Positions 1 to 12,038 of a stretch of 64,000 nt of DNA are shown in pieces. How positions within the stretch are numbered: position 1 is the first letter of the stretch; each line of letters opens with the position of its first letter. Location: contig NC_056755.1 in assembly GCF_018687715.1 (NCBI RefSeq), forward strand, positions 13,342,501 through 13,406,500, written 5' to 3'. The DNA is from Carya illinoinensis (Eukaryota > Streptophyta > Magnoliopsida > Fagales > Juglandaceae). Both the position numbers and the translations under genes were made by a program. The notes beneath the pieces were generated by a model. The model ran no database searches and was not told the origin of the DNA. It saw nothing but the letters and a program-made list of their open reading frames with translations.

Positions 1-837
1 TGACCACATTTGCAACAATTTTTTCCTTATTTGTAGCGCTTTTGATTCTATTTTCAGCATTTCTATTACGCTACAAAAAAATTTTTACAACAATTTTTAA
101 ATAAATCGCTGGAAATATATCATGTCAATTCTAGCGATTTTTACAGTAATTGCAGGGATTCTAAATGCTGTAATTACCCTTTAACAACGATTTTCATACA
201 TGGATGATAACATTTGCAACAGTTTTTTTTCAATTTGCAGCGCTTTTTGTTCTATTTTCAGCGTTTGTATTACGCTGCAAAAGATTGTTTGCAACAATTT
301 TTAAGTAAATCGCTGGAAATATCATATCAATTGCAACGATTTACATTTTTTTACAACGATTTTAAATGCTGCAATTACATTTTAACAACGATTTTCCAAT
401 CATGGATGCCTACATTAGCAACAGTTTTTTTCTATTTGCAACGCTTTTTATTCTTTTTTAGCATTCAAATTACGCTACAAAATGCCATTTGCAACAATTT
501 TTTAACTTTTCGCTGCAAATACCAGATATCTATTCTAGCGATTTATAGATTATTTGCAAGGATTTAAAATGCTGTAATTGAGATTTCTCAGCGATATATG
601 TTTATGGGCATGAGGATAGTTACAGCGATATTGGGAGTATTAGCAAGGAAAAAAATTCGCTGGTAAAGGTCTTTTTAGCAGCAAAATTTTTTTTATCGCT
701 GCTTTGAACAAAAAAGACGCGATAATAGTGGCGAACATGCAAGGAATTTAAAATTGCTGGAAATGAGTATATGCAGCATTTTAGATGGTTTTTTGCAACG
801 ATTTTAAGCGCTGCAAATGACCTGATTTCTTGTAGTG
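1..837. mobile_element. CACTA (EnSpm) transposon, one terminal segment
   Basis: The segment ends at 825-837 with ATTTCTTGTAGTG, the reverse complement of the plant CACTA terminus CACTACAAGAAAT. The interior carries many copies of the words TTTGCAGCGATTT and CGCTGCAAA in both orientations, as expected of subterminal repeats that bind CACTA transposase. Only this end is in the window and no transposase is visible. The three bases after the end (ACA, 838-840) would be the target-site duplication; the partner lies outside. The element sits inside the gag of a reverse gypsy-type retrotransposon, whose frame breaks exactly at 837/838. Confidence 0.75.
6..610. repeat. Degenerate ~203 bp tandem repeats in the CACTA end
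   Basis: Three diverged copies start with the word ACATTTGCAAC or ACATTAGCAAC at about 6, 210 and 412, giving periods of about 204 and 202 bp. Each copy has the same order of landmarks: TTGCARCGCTTTT, a TTTTCAGC-rich stretch, ATTACGCTRCAAAA, and CGCTGGAAAT. A fourth, strongly decayed copy may continue to about 800. Open reading frames in this stretch are by-products of the repeat. Confidence 0.7.
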
Positions 838-998
838 ACATATACTCTAATGGGTATGTGCACTTGCCGTAGTTGTGGATATCTAAACACGTTGGTCAGC
901 AAACTTACCACCTCAGCTAATCCTTCATCCATCGGGGAACTCTGATCCTCTTGATTGTTATCTTCCTTATGATTCCGATGTATTCTACCACGAGTCAT
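838..998 (-). pseudogene. gypsy gag N-terminal fragment
   Basis: A frame starts MTRGRIHRNHK at 998 and stays open for 53 codons with a polar, acidic stretch (NQEDQSSPMDEG), then reads into the CACTA terminus. Plant gypsy gag proteins commonly start with a short basic Met-x-Arg-Gly-Arg segment followed by an acidic region. The start lies about 150 bp after the primer-binding site, the usual spacing. It is truncated and cannot be functional. An upstream in-frame ATG at 1040 is possible but adds only a hydrophobic stretch. Confidence 0.5.
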
Positions 999-1150
999 GT
1001 GTCCCTTCTTGAAACACACGAGTATATGTATTAAAACCACATACTACCTTTCATACCTTAAGAAATTCAAGCCTACTGATGACTAAAATTTCAAGCCTAA
1101 TGTTTGATGCATTTCCTAAGGATATGTGGATTTACTGCCCAGAGACGTAT

Positions 1151-1163
1151 TGCTCTGATACCA
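1151..1163 (-). other. Primer-binding site (tRNA-Met) of gypsy element
   Basis: The reverse strand reads TGGTATCAGAGCA, the standard plant LTR-retrotransposon primer site complementary to the 3' end of initiator tRNA-Met. It lies 3 bp inside the proposed LTR boundary at 1167, which fixes the element's orientation as reverse. Confidence 0.75.
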
Positions 1164-1734
1164 CCCTGTGACGCCCCCAAATTCCGTTTGTGATTGGACG
1201 AACATTTGAAGCGTCGAGACATGCAACACAAGGTTACCTGCCCTCGTTCATGACATATAAGATGCAATGTTCCTAACATGCATCTAACATTATGCAATAT
1301 TTGTAGCAGATAAATTTTTTCTTTAACAATACTATGCATCAAACTGAAATATCCCAAATGTTTAAAATATACTTCATATATAAAGACCAATTGAATAACT
1401 AAGATCACAACACTGGTCCAAAATGGTTATGATCCAAAAAGTACTGGAGATGCAACTCCATCGTACAAGTAGTAATTTACGTTAACTACTATATTGACAT
1501 TGACGTCGTACCGTCGCTCAATCAACTGTGTCTAGTTGGTCAGCTCCTGATTCTCCTTCAAGTCCTGTAACGAGATCTACCATTCGGGAGGAATGGTATT
1601 TAGGACTACCACAGTGAGATTTGATTACAAATCTCAGTAAATTAACAAAAAACTTTCACACAGGCTAATGATGCATGGATGACAGTAAAAGTAAGAATGT
1701 ATAATCAAATTCATAAGTAATTAAAGCATAATTG

Positions 1735-2035
1735 GATGTACAACATAGCATAATTGACATAACTTAAATTGAAACGTGAACTGAACTTGACATGAACTTA
1801 AATTGAAACGTGAACTGAACTTGACTTGACATGAACTTGATCTGAAACTTGACTTAACATGAACTTGTTCTGAAACTTGACTTAACATGAAAAATACATA
1901 CTCCACAGTTGTTATGGCCCCATGTACATAGCATACTTAACATAACTTAAATTGAAACGTGAATTAAACTTGACTTGACATGAACTTGATCTGAAACTTG
2001 ACTTATCATTAACTTGTTCTGAAACTTAACTTAAC
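1735..2035. repeat. Degenerate tandem repeats, TGAACTTGAYCTGAAAC type
   Basis: Short units built from CTTGACTTGACATGAACTT, TTGATCTGAAACTTGACTT and TTAAATTGAAACGTGAA recur with small variations. Larger blocks containing AACATAACTTAAATTGAAACG repeat at about 1753 and 1939. They merge into the next array at about 2036. Confidence 0.6.
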
Positions 2036-2450
2036 ATGAAAAATACATACTCTACAGTTGTTGTGGCCCCATGTATTCTACGTGTAAATACATACTCTAT
2101 AGTTGTTATGACCCCATGTATTCTACACATCACAATGCAGTTAAATACATACTCTACAGTTGTTGTGGCCTCATGTATTCTATGTGTAAATACATACTCC
2201 ACAGTTATTGTGACCTCATGTATTCTACACGTCACAATGCAGTTAAATACATACTCCACAGCTATTGTGACCCCATGTATTCTATGCGTCACAATGCAGT
2301 TAAATACATACTCCACAGTTGTTGTGGCCCCATGTATTCTACGTGTCACAATTGCTGTGTCTCACGTAGTGTATGCGTCATAATTGCTGTGACCCTATAC
2401 TTCGTATGCCACAATTGTTGTGGACCCTACGAAACTGAATGTAACTCAAG
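2036..2450. repeat. Tandem array of ATACATACTCYACAGTTGT units
   Basis: The core, AATACATACTCCACAGTTGT followed by a G/C-rich word and CCCATGTATTCTA, is repeated six to seven times. Spacing alternates between about 45 and 60 bp depending on whether a CACAATGCAGTTA spacer is present. An outlying unit lies at 1891-1925. Long frames open on both strands here (for example repeats of VEYVF/RIHG and NTYSTVVV) simply reflect the repetition and are not proteins. Confidence 0.75.
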
Positions 2451-4021
2451 ATGAAACGTGACTGGAATACAAAAGGACTGAAGCCCTGACATAACATAAC
2501 GTGACTTGAACATAACTTGAAATACATGACCAACTTGAGATAGAAATATTTCGTAACATGGCATAACATATAATAGACAACATATTTAACATGACATACT
2601 TGCAATAGTGAATATTATATGAATTGAAATACATGTAATAGATGACATACTTAGCATGATGTACTTGTAATGTACAGCAATACATGACAGAATATATTAT
2701 GTAACAGATAAAAACCGATGCCAGAATAAATTCTGTATACAAACAATTACGTGATAACTTGGCATGGCATGACATATATGATAACACACGTACATATACT
2801 ATAGTTCCTTTACTTAGCACACATACACAGTAGACTGCTAGTAAGTTAAAAACTAACTTACCTCAATCTCCGCGTTTCTTATAAAACCTCAAGCGCGATC
2901 ACGAGGAACTGTAATTAGTGATTCTAAAAGTTAGCACTAAATCACTAATAATTTGAAATATAAAAAATACTAACTGAAAGAGTAAAATTTTCTTTTACTC
3001 TACATATAGGAAAATGACTGTTTTACCCATAACTTAAGGATTTTGCATACTAACTCCAAAAGTCACCAAAATTTACATACCTCATGTAAATTTTATCCTC
3101 AACTCAAATATCAATTTAGAAAAATTTAAAACTAATCACAACTATTAAAACTCCATAGGGCCGAAATTCCCATATGCTATTTCCATTGATTTTTATTTCC
3201 AACTTATTTTGATTAACCTTTTGATCTATGACTTATAAATATGTGATCTTCAAACCAAACCATCACATGGTTTAAAAAGATGTCCTAAAACATAGATAAG
3301 TTTCTAATTCAAGATCACACAGTTAAAAATTAACCAAAATATAAATTTAGCCAATAACATCCACACTTTGGCTTATCTGAATATCTTTTTGCATAAAATT
3401 TCATCTCTTTGAAACTAACATCAAATATCTTCAAAATAATAATATAACATGTATATAAGATGCTTAGGATCCTCCAATAAAATTATCAAAGTCATTGGAA
3501 TAGGTTTAGACCACCAAAGAGTTAAACTTTCTTAAAACAGAAACTGTTTTTCCTCTTCCAGTTTCTAAGTTTCTAAATCTAAGAAAATCTTTCATCAAAA
3601 CCTTTAATCATGCAAAAATCCTTAACCAATAACCATATACACATGTTAACAATACTCTATAAAAATTTTGGACCAATATCTATCTATTAGCTTGGTCAAA
3701 AACTCCAAACTATAACATATTCTCCAGTTTATCTTCCAGAACAACTTTTTTATAGTTTACACAATATTTGACTGACCAAATGCTTTTCAAATTGGACAAA
3801 TAATATATCCACGTAAACTAGACTAAAAAAGAAACAATTTATATGAAGGAGACTTTATGAGAAAATACTTACAAAAACTTTGAAGTGGGCGTCTAAAAGA
3901 ATACTTAAAAACTGTCCAAGAGAGAGTGTTTGGTATTCTTTCAATGGAAAGTATAAATGAAGATAATTTCGTGGGGGGTGGCTGGAGATACTTATGGACA
4001 AGATATGGAAGAGATGAGGCT

Positions 4022-4186
4022 GGAGTGAGAGTTGAGTGTAGGTCTCTCTTACCCGGAGTGAGAGTTGAGTGTAGGTCTCTCTTACCCGGAGTGAGAGTTA
4101 AGTGTAGGTCTTTCTTACCCGGAGTGAGAGTGGAGTATAAGTCTCTCTTACCCAGAGTGAAAGTTAAGTGTAGGACTCTCTTATCC
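4022..4186. repeat. 33 bp tandem repeat, five copies
   Basis: Five head-to-tail copies of a 33 bp unit (GGAGTGAGAGTTGAGTGTAG followed by GTCTCTCTTACCC) fill 165 bp exactly. The first two copies are identical and the later ones diverge. The unit is a multiple of three, so reading frames stay open through it on both strands. Confidence 0.9.
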
Positions 4187-4345
4187 AATAATATCTACAA
4201 AAATCAACTCAAGATATTGTTACCCAATAATATCCACGAAATTAGCTTAAAATATTTTTATCCAATAAAATCCACAAAATTAGGTTTAGATATTTTTATC
4301 CAAAATATCCACAAAAATTAACTCAAGATATTTTTATCCAATAGT
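4187..4345. repeat. ~38 bp tandem repeat, about four copies
   Basis: Directly after the 33 bp array come four diverged units of the form AATAATATCCACAAAATTA...GATATTTTTATCC, with a period near 38 bp. Both arrays lie in the proposed LTR. Confidence 0.8.
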
Positions 4346-4635
4346 ATCTACAGTTTTGAACAGACGTTTTGTCCGAAAATATGAAAAAGAGTTATTGCGC
4401 CATAAGACCTTAAATAACCCACCGAGTTTAATGGCACAAACCATAATACATTTTGACACTTCTAACTATCTCAAATAATCAGAAACACACTTCTAATACC
4501 ATAATGAGTAATAACACTAACTATGTAGTTAGACTAAAACCTATATGATTAATAGATTCGTGAAAACTTATAGTCTTCACAAGATTCCTAAAGTCAATAG
4601 AAATTCCACAATTGAATTTCGAGCGGGCTGTTACA

Positions 4636-4958
4636 TTCATCGATCTTGTCCACTAAACCATGATAGTGCAAATGAACCCCTGTATGGTCAATGGATGCAA
4701 GTTGAGGGCAAAGAGCTGAGGAGAATTACCAGAGCAGAGGCGTCTGCAATGGAACCATTCATGCTAGAACCTCCAATCATTATAAGGCCACCTCCCCTTC
4801 CTATAATCATAATTAGAGAACCTACAAATCACACCAACCCATCTAAAACCAACCACCTCGTAGGAAAACAGTTGACAAATCAGCCAATGCTCAAAGGAAA
4901 CAGAAAACTGATGTTGGAGAAAAAAGAAGAAGCAGACAGCCAAATCACAAAGCTCTAA
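4636..4958 (+). pseudogene. LINE 1 ORF1 C-terminal remnant
   Basis: The frame reads YIHRSCPLNHDSANEPLYGQ, then WMQVEGKELRR and a proline-rich stretch. Plant L1 ORF1 proteins have a zinc knuckle (C-x-x-C-x4-H-x4-C) followed by a YGxWLRA-like motif; the end of that knuckle and the motif are recognisable here. The ORF1 product is an RNA-binding protein of the retrotransposition particle. The N-terminal part is missing because the gypsy LTR abuts at 4635, and the open frame that seems to extend left to 4545 is LTR sequence. Confidence 0.6.
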
Positions 4959-5242
4959 TCTCGCATGCACTACAAAGGCAGTAGCAGCGCCATCACAGAG
5001 TATGTTCCTATTCTTCTTCATCCTTGAAACCAACCATGCAACCTCACAACAATCCAATGCATATCAACCCAAACACGTGGCATGAATCTAAAGCACCAGA
5101 TAAGCCATTCAAATGTCTTTAATGAAAGCTGCATAAATAAGGTACAAAGTCAAGGTCCATCAGAAACCAGTCAAAAAAATCCCAAACACTCAGTCATCTC
5201 ACCTAGTCCTTCTTAGCAGAAAAAAGGTATCATCTCAAACAC

Positions 5243-5863
5243 ATGGCCTTAGCAGAAACCCACACAACATCTCAATTCATTGTGACCCCAAAGCCAAAAC
5301 CTCAACCTCCAACATTACCTTTAATTCACTCAATTAATTGCCTAAGTCAAAACACAGCCTTTGAAGAGCCCATTCTATTCAGTCCCGAGCAATATGTTTT
5401 CAAACAGATAACAACCCAATTTCAAAACACCCAAAGCCTAGCTGAAACTCAAGCCCACAACCACAAGATCTCTCTCCTAGAAGAGCTTGCATTTCATTTA
5501 ACCCATATCAGACAGAAAAATACCCAACCCACCCATTAAAAACACAATCCAAGCCTATATGAAAGCCCATTAATTAAACAAAACAACTCCAAACCCATAA
5601 AAGAACTTTCCCTCTCAAAAACACACCTAACCGATACACAAACAGAGAAGAAAATGAAGAACAACTCATCTAGGATTAGAGCTCAATTACAATCATTGAA
5701 AAAATGTTTTATCTGCTCAACCATCTTAGTGGAATTCACCGAAGAGAAAGAAACTTCAAGCAACTTTCACAAAATTGATCACAAAAAAATGAAGCAATCA
5801 GAAGAGAATCAAGAGAAAGTCTCGAACACACAATCAGTCAAGAAAGCTGACAAAGAGAAATGA
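5243..5863 (+). pseudogene. LINE 1 ORF1/linker remnants
   Basis: Two short open stretches (5243-5539 and 5654-5863) are rich in Thr, Pro, Gln, Lys and Glu and sit between the YGxW remnant and the endonuclease. Position and composition fit the low-complexity tail of a plant LINE ORF1. No domain is recognisable, and they may equally be decayed linker. The second contains NNSSRIRAQLQSLKKCF and a Glu/Lys-rich end. Confidence 0.35.
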
Positions 5864-6018
5864 ACACTAAGGCATCTCTCCAGGAGGCATCGTTTCTCTC
5901 CATATAAGTAGGTAGAGGCAAAGCAATCTGGTAAAAATTTTCACATCCAAACTATGAATCTTTTCCATCTTAATCCAACGATTGCAGTGGTAGTGCCAAA
6001 ACTGCTACTAGAGTATCC

Positions 6019-9000
6019 ATGAAGCTCTTGTCATGGAACTGCCGGGGAATTGGTTGGCCTTATGCAATTAGAAATCTTAAGGCCAGTATCAGGACCCACA
6101 ATCTTGAAACTATCTTCCTTTTTGAAACTCTTTTGCAAAATGTAAATACTGCTTTTGTTGTAAATATGTTAGAATTTTCCTACTTTATAAAATTTTCCCC
6201 AACTGGGAAATGGGTGGATTTTTATTTATGCGGCATCCTGGTCTTGATGTAGAAATTGTTCATATCTCTAATAATGTTATTGCCTTATTAGTGTACTCGG
6301 ATCCACTGCTTACTCCGTGGCTTCTTATCTTAATCAACTGTCTTGCTAAAAAAATACACAAACCTCAATTTTGGGATCTCCTAAACTCACTCACCGAAGC
6401 CTATCCAGGTCCTATGATAGCACTAGGATATTTCAACAGATCCTCAAACAATCTGATAAAATAGGAGGTAGGCCTTTTGCTACTTCTTCCATACTGCAAA
6501 GTCTTCACCATTACATGAAACTTTACAGTTTGATAGACCTTGGTTATGCGGGCCCAAGATTCACATGGTCAAACAACAAATATGGCCTGAATAATATAAG
6601 AGAGAAGCTAGATCGAGGAGTTACAAACCTTCATTGGAACAATCTTTTCCCAGGTGCTTTCATAAACAATCTTCCCAGAGTGTCCTTAGACCACTCTCCA
6701 ATTTTACTTGAAAGAACAAACTCCTGCAATGAAAAGAAAATCTTTAAATATTAGGAATTCTATACTATGGACTCTACTGGTTTCAAAGTTGTTAAAAAGG
6801 TTTGGCATTTCCATTTCACTGGAACTCCTGCTAACATACTAACTAGAAAGTTAAAAGCCAAAAAACAAGTTTTGAAACACTAAAATATCACTTGTTTTGG
6901 CCATATTCAAATAACCATTAAAAACCTCAACATCACCCTCAATGATATTCAATCACAATGGCCTACCCCAAGCTCCATCATTTTGGAAGAGGACATTAGA
7001 GAAAACCTTAATGAACAACTAAGAAGAGAAGAATCCATTTAGCTCCAGAAATCTAGAATCACTTGGCTAATAACCTCGGATCTTAACACGAAATACTTTT
7101 ATACTTCCACTTCCATAAGGCGCAAAAGGAACAACATAGAAAGTCTAAAAATAAAGGCTATGTAATGGACCTCTGACCCTTAAGTCATCAAGCTCAAATT
7201 TAATAACATTTCCAAAAGATCTACAAATCCTCAAATCCTAAAATTATTGAAGAGCCGTGATAGCTATTTCCAAACAAAATTTTTGAGTTTGAAAACGAAT
7301 TCCTATGCAAAATCCATTTTGACGAGGAAATCCTGAACACAATATGACAAATCCTTTCAACAAAAGTCTTTGATCTTGATAGTTTTACTGCCCTTTTCTA
7401 TAAGCACTATTGGGACTTAATCAAAGATGACCTGAATGCTGTCATTAAAAGTTTCTTCACTCGTGGAAAAATCCTCAAGGAGATAAATCACACAAATATC
7501 GCTCTTATTCCCAAAACTGAAAACCCCAATGCTGTTCACCAATATCGTTCAATCAGCTCTCAAATGTCTATTATAAGATCATTGCAAAAATCTTGGCTTA
7601 CAGACTAAAGACCATTCTTCCTAGCCTTATCTCTCCCTACCAAACAACTTTTGTGCCAAGTAGACTAACTCATGAGACTACTATTTTGGCACAAGAAGTT
7701 TTCCATCAATTCAAAAAAGAGGGGTAAGAAGGTAATATGGCTATAAAAAATATATGGAAAAAGCTTTAGACCTTATGGAATGGCCATTCCTCATTTCTAT
7801 TTTCAAAAATCTTGACTTCAATCAAACATGGATCAATTGGATCCAAGAATGCATGTCAATAGTGTCCTATTTCATCATTATCAAAAGGGCACCCCACGCT
7901 TTTTCTATCAATCTAGAAGCCTAAGACAAGGGAACCCTCTGTCTCATTTTCTTTTTATACTAGAAAGCGAGGTTCTCTTAAGACTGATTCACATAGAAGA
8001 AATTAACAAAAACCTAGAAGGAATTTGTATTTCTAGAAGGGATATATCCCTTTCTCATCTCTTATTTGTTGATGATTTCATTTTCTTTGGAGCAACTACA
8101 GCTCAAACAACTCAAACTTTTACAAACTGCCTTGACACATATTCCTCCAAGTCTAGCCAAAGACTAAATTTTGGGAAATCTTCTATTCACTTCAACAACA
8201 ATATTCCCACCCACAATAAAAGAGAGATTCGAGAGATTCTTAACTTTAATGTGTCTTCTTCAAAACTTAGATATCTAGGCCTTCCCCTCTTTATTGGTGC
8301 CTCAAAAGAAAATCTTTTTAAAGAAATCTAAGAAAATATCTTTTTAAAGAAATCTAAGAAAAGATTCATAATAGACTGCAAGAATGGAAATCCAAAATCT
8401 TATCTCAAGCTGGAAGAACCACTCTGATTAGAACTGTAGAAGTTTAATTCCATCCTACTTCATGTCTACAATGTGAGTGCCTAAATTAATTACAAAGCTA
8501 ATGGATGCTTCTTTTCAAAGATTTTGGTGGGGGTACTGATTCCCAGAACAATCACACTTATACCCCAAAATCAAGTAAATCTATTTATAAGTCAAAATCC
8601 TTAGGGGGCTAGGTCTCAAAAACAGTTCTTGGTCTAATAAAGCACTCATTTCCAAATTTTCTTGGCACCTTATTACCAATACTAACATTTTTTGGAAATA
8701 TTTCTTAACTTGCAAATACTTGAGGAACACTTTCTTTTTCAAAGTGAATCCTAAACTAACTGACTCTTGGTTTTGGAAAGGCTTTTTGAAACAAAGAGAT
8801 TTCATCAAATCCAGTATTTGCTTTTAGATCAACCATAGACCCACAATAAGAGCTTGGCTAGATCCCTGGGTTCCCACTTTACAGAACTTCACACCACAAC
8901 CAAAGCAAAACAACCCAATCATGGAGTCCAGTTTGAAAGTTTTTGAATTAACACTTGAAGAGCCAAGAAAATGGAACACTGTTCTACTTCGGGCTCTTTT

Positions 9001-10154
9001 CTCCCCAGACTTAGTAAATGAAATTTTAAAAATCCCTCTCTCAACTACAATTACTTAGCTACTGGTGATAGATCAAATAGACACATCACTTTACTGGAAG
9101 CTTCTCTGTCAAACTTGCTTATGTAGCCATGATAAACTCCCAAAATAACAACCCGATTCAACACTACTTTGAAGAAACTTTGGAGACTAAAGTTTCAAGA
9201 TAGATTAAAACTTCTCATTTGAAAAATCATCCATAACATTCTACCTACTAGGTCTCTCTTAAAAAGATTTCTGGCCATAGACGATGACCAAATCCTCTGC
9301 CCTTTATGTTACACCAAAGTAGAAAGTCTCTCTCATTTATTTATGAACTATTCATTCTCAAGGATCCTGTGGAGGGAATTAAAGTGGCCCATCAATATAT
9401 CTCAATTTGCCTAACAACCATTTCAAATTGGGTCATAATCATTCTCAATCCTGCAACCGATTTGGTAATATCTGAGGAAGACAGCTATGCATTCCAACTT
9501 TTTGCCACTCTAGCCATGGATAATATATAGTTTTTGAGAAATCAGGTTTTTCATAACTCAATAAGCCCATCTCTAGTCCTGTTTATCTCAAAAGTTACCA
9601 AAATTTTTAATAAACACAACAAAGCATGGCCCACCAAATTTCATCAGGATGAGTCCACAAGACAACTCCTACCAAAAGGCTTCTATTCACTGTCATTTGA
9701 TGTAATAGTCTGAAACCATGGCAACATAGCAACAACAATCTACAAATCTGATAATGGGACTTCAATCTTTGTCCACACAACCCCCACGCATGGCACAAAC
9801 CCAACTATTGGGGAAGCCTCATCAATACTAATAGCAATTCAAGAAGCACAAAACATAAACTTGAAGAAGATTTACATCAAAGGTGATTCTTAGCAGGTTG
9901 TGCATGCAATTTCTAATACAAAGCAAACAATAGATTAGACAATGCAATCCATCGTAAGAGACATAAAGAACATGCTAAGCAGCTTTAAAGAATGGCAAGT
10001 GAAAAAAATTCATCGACCTCAAAATCAATGTGCGTACAAAATTGCACAATGGGTAGCTTCCAAGCAAGAATATGGAAGCATACCCCTTATCAGTATTTCT
10101 CAATGCTTATTAAGCTTTCACAGTGGCAAAGACCCTTCACCTAGTACCGTATAA
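6019..10154 (+). pseudogene. LINE 1 ORF2: endonuclease, reverse transcriptase, RNase H
   Basis: The N-terminal apurinic-type endonuclease starts MKLLSWNCRG and includes FTWSNNKYG and REKLDRG near 6560-6620, with LPRVSLDHSP near 6680. The expected GDFN catalytic box is changed to GYFN. Reverse transcriptase motifs follow: a QGNPLS box near 7930 and LFVDD near 8070, then LRYLGLPL near 8270. A cysteine/histidine zf-RVT region lies at about 9100-9330 and an RNase H-like segment at 9640-10110 (GEASSILIAIQEA, IYIKGDS). The frame is broken many times between 6250 and 9900. The intact protein would nick DNA and reverse-transcribe the LINE RNA; this copy cannot. Confidence 0.85.
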
Positions 10155-10217
10155 TTATCAAACTTTGGTGTATTTATTTAATTCAATGAATGAAGCTTGA
10201 TTAGGGGGAAAAAAAAA

Positions 10218-12038
10218 CCCTTAGCTATTCTAGAGTTTAGAGCCATCCTGTAGTGGTGCGTACTATCGGCAATGATGATCATGTTATAAAAGCCTAGACA
10301 TAATGCCTTATATATAGGCATAGATGGGAGATCATAAGTGTCGTAAAATTGATTTTCGACAGAATGAAAAAGACATATATACTAGAATCGTAACTGTAGA
10401 ATATGACATAATCGAAATGCATACATTTGTCTCATATATTATAGAGATTGTGAGAAAATATATATTTTACTTCCTAGAGGTGTATAATTTGTAAGGCAGA
10501 CCTTGAAATTATTTCAATATTAGACTTTGGACATTATTACTCTTTAGAAATAAGATCTTTTGTCTCATGATAGCTTGCTCTTGTTCCCTTATGAAACTTT
10601 CTTTATCGGGTTAGCCATACACTTCACGTGTTTATATATATATATACACATACACTCTTCGATCTTTTTTTATCTTTTCCCTTCAGAAATCATGTTTTTT
10701 TTTTTTTTTTTTGACCAAAGAGGTCCAAAATAGTTTGGATATCCAATCCTTGGTGCTCCTTAATTTGAAATATCTTGACATCTTGGCCTGGAAGACATCA
10801 ATCCGGCCTTAAGCTAACTAGCTCAAAGATTCATTCATTTTGATCACTTTTGCCCATATTTATAGAGAAGGATCGAAATTATGATGACGTTCCTGACCAT
10901 GTATACATAGCTTAATTAGCATCTTATAATGGTGCTAATTATGTGGGTAATAATGAATGTTTTAATTTCTACCATCTCCCATGCATGCATGCCATGCAGC
11001 CCCTAAACATGCTACACTAATTTGGATAAAACAAGCATCCCATATTTTTGAAGTTAAATATTGATCAGGAATACAGAGTACTTAGCTGTATGTATATACT
11101 GCTAATCTTCCTCATATTTATATTTTTAAAAACTTGATTTTTACTTGTAAACGAGATTCTCTTGTTAGAAGTGAGGGTTGATTGATCATTAATAAAATTG
11201 AGGTTTTTTTTTTTTTTTTTAAAATGTGTAAAATATTTTTTTAAAGCAAAATAGTTTGGTTTTAAGACACGATGTTGGATCATAAGTTCTGCTATATACA
11301 ATCATTTTTGGGTACTCTTTATATCCTCCAATGATGTGATTGGGCAAAACATTTTTCTTATATAAAAAAAAATAATGCAGACAATCACATCAATAGAGTG
11401 CACAACAAACACACAAAATTGACTTTATGTAGAATTTATGTTTGAAAATAATAAACATGAGTGATAGGTACATAATTATTTTTACAACTTTTTATATAAT
11501 TTTATACAAAAGAAAAGATAATTCTTGCAATTTAAATAAGATGAAAACTCAAACTTGAAAAAAAAAATAATATTTTTGTTAAATATCAAAGTAGCTCAAT
11601 TGTTAAATGGATGGTGGCCAACAGAAATAAAAATTGTTAAATGGATTGTAAAGTAATTATGTCCATATTATTACTCATTTGCTTGGGCGTCTTTCTACAC
11701 TGAGATTTGTAACTTTGTGCACTCATGAGCATCATTTATGGCCAGTCTAGTCTGTGTCACTTTCCTATCATTCTGGACTTTATGCTCACGCCTTTATCAA
11801 TCTCCTAGTGAGGTTGGGGAGGTTGGGGTTTATAACTTTATACTGGGCATTTCTCCTGGGCCGTTTAATTACCCAAATAACTTTCCACTTGGATCCAAAC
11901 CCGCTAGTCGCTGTCTTGTTTTGTTTTTTCTGCCTTTTTTATTTTTTTCGAGAAGTTTGACTGACGAGAAAAATCCAGTCACATATGGGAAAGATCCGAA
12001 AGGAGACGATGAAATTTTAAGATACAGGAAAGAAAAAA
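10218..12038. other. Intergenic region upstream of the PG18-type gene
   Basis: AT-rich DNA with homopolymer runs (a T-run near 10694-10711 and another near 11208-11220) and a short TA microsatellite near 10633. I see no coding sequence. Frames at 11738-12172 overlap the 5' UTR and start of the next gene in the wrong frames. The promoter of the plastid-protein gene should lie in the last few hundred bases, but I cannot point to a convincing TATA box. Confidence 0.5.

Larger units (their letters stand above)
838..4635 (-). mobile_element. Ty3/gypsy-type LTR retrotransposon, 5' portion
   Basis: On the reverse strand the order is: a long LTR, a primer-binding site complementary to initiator tRNA-Met (1151-1163), a short leader, and the start of a gag-like frame at 998. 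Everything downstream of codon 53 of gag is replaced by the CACTA end at 837. The LTR begins TGTGACGCCCCC on the plus strand and runs to a TTACA end at 4635, where LINE sequence starts. The second LTR and pol lie outside the window to the left, so the assignment to gypsy rests on the LTR style and gag start, not on polymerase sequence. Confidence 0.6.
1167..4635 (-). repeat. Putative 3.47 kb LTR of the gypsy element
   Basis: On the plus strand the proposed LTR begins TGTGACGCCCCCAAATTCC and ends GGGCTGTTACA, so it has TG...CA-type termini, and LINE sequence starts directly after it. It would be unusually long. It holds four separate tandem arrays (about 1735-2035, 2036-2450, 4022-4186, 4187-4345) separated by AT-rich DNA. 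There is no convincing coding sequence: frames on both strands of the arrays are repeat artefacts. The second LTR needed to prove the boundaries is not in the window, so the right boundary is inferred. Confidence 0.45.
4636..10217 (+). mobile_element. LINE (L1-type non-LTR retrotransposon) 1, 5' interrupted
   Basis: The forward order is: the C-terminal part of an ORF1 (zinc-knuckle/YGxW type), linker remnants, an endonuclease starting MKLLSWNCRG at 6019, a reverse transcriptase with an LFVDD box near 8070, a zf-RVT region, an RNase H-like end at about 9640-10110, a 3' UTR, and an A-run at 10210-10217. Many frameshifts and stops make it dead. Its left edge coincides with the end of the gypsy LTR, so the rest of its 5' end probably lies beyond that element, outside the window. 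Confidence 0.85.

Noticed and set aside
2026..2454. Overlapping open frames of 107-127 codons on both strands with repeating VEYVF/RIHG or NTYSTV motifs
   Set aside because: They coincide with a tandem DNA array; both strands are open because of the repeat period, and there is no independent sign of a protein.
4022..4186. Regular 33 bp repeats, checked as a CRISPR array
   Set aside because: The units are head-to-tail without unique spacers and the DNA is clearly plant nuclear.
3823..4321. Frames with KRDLHSTLTPG or VRVECRSLLPG repeats
   Set aside because: These are translations of the 33 bp tandem array in the LTR, open on both strands because 33 is a multiple of three.
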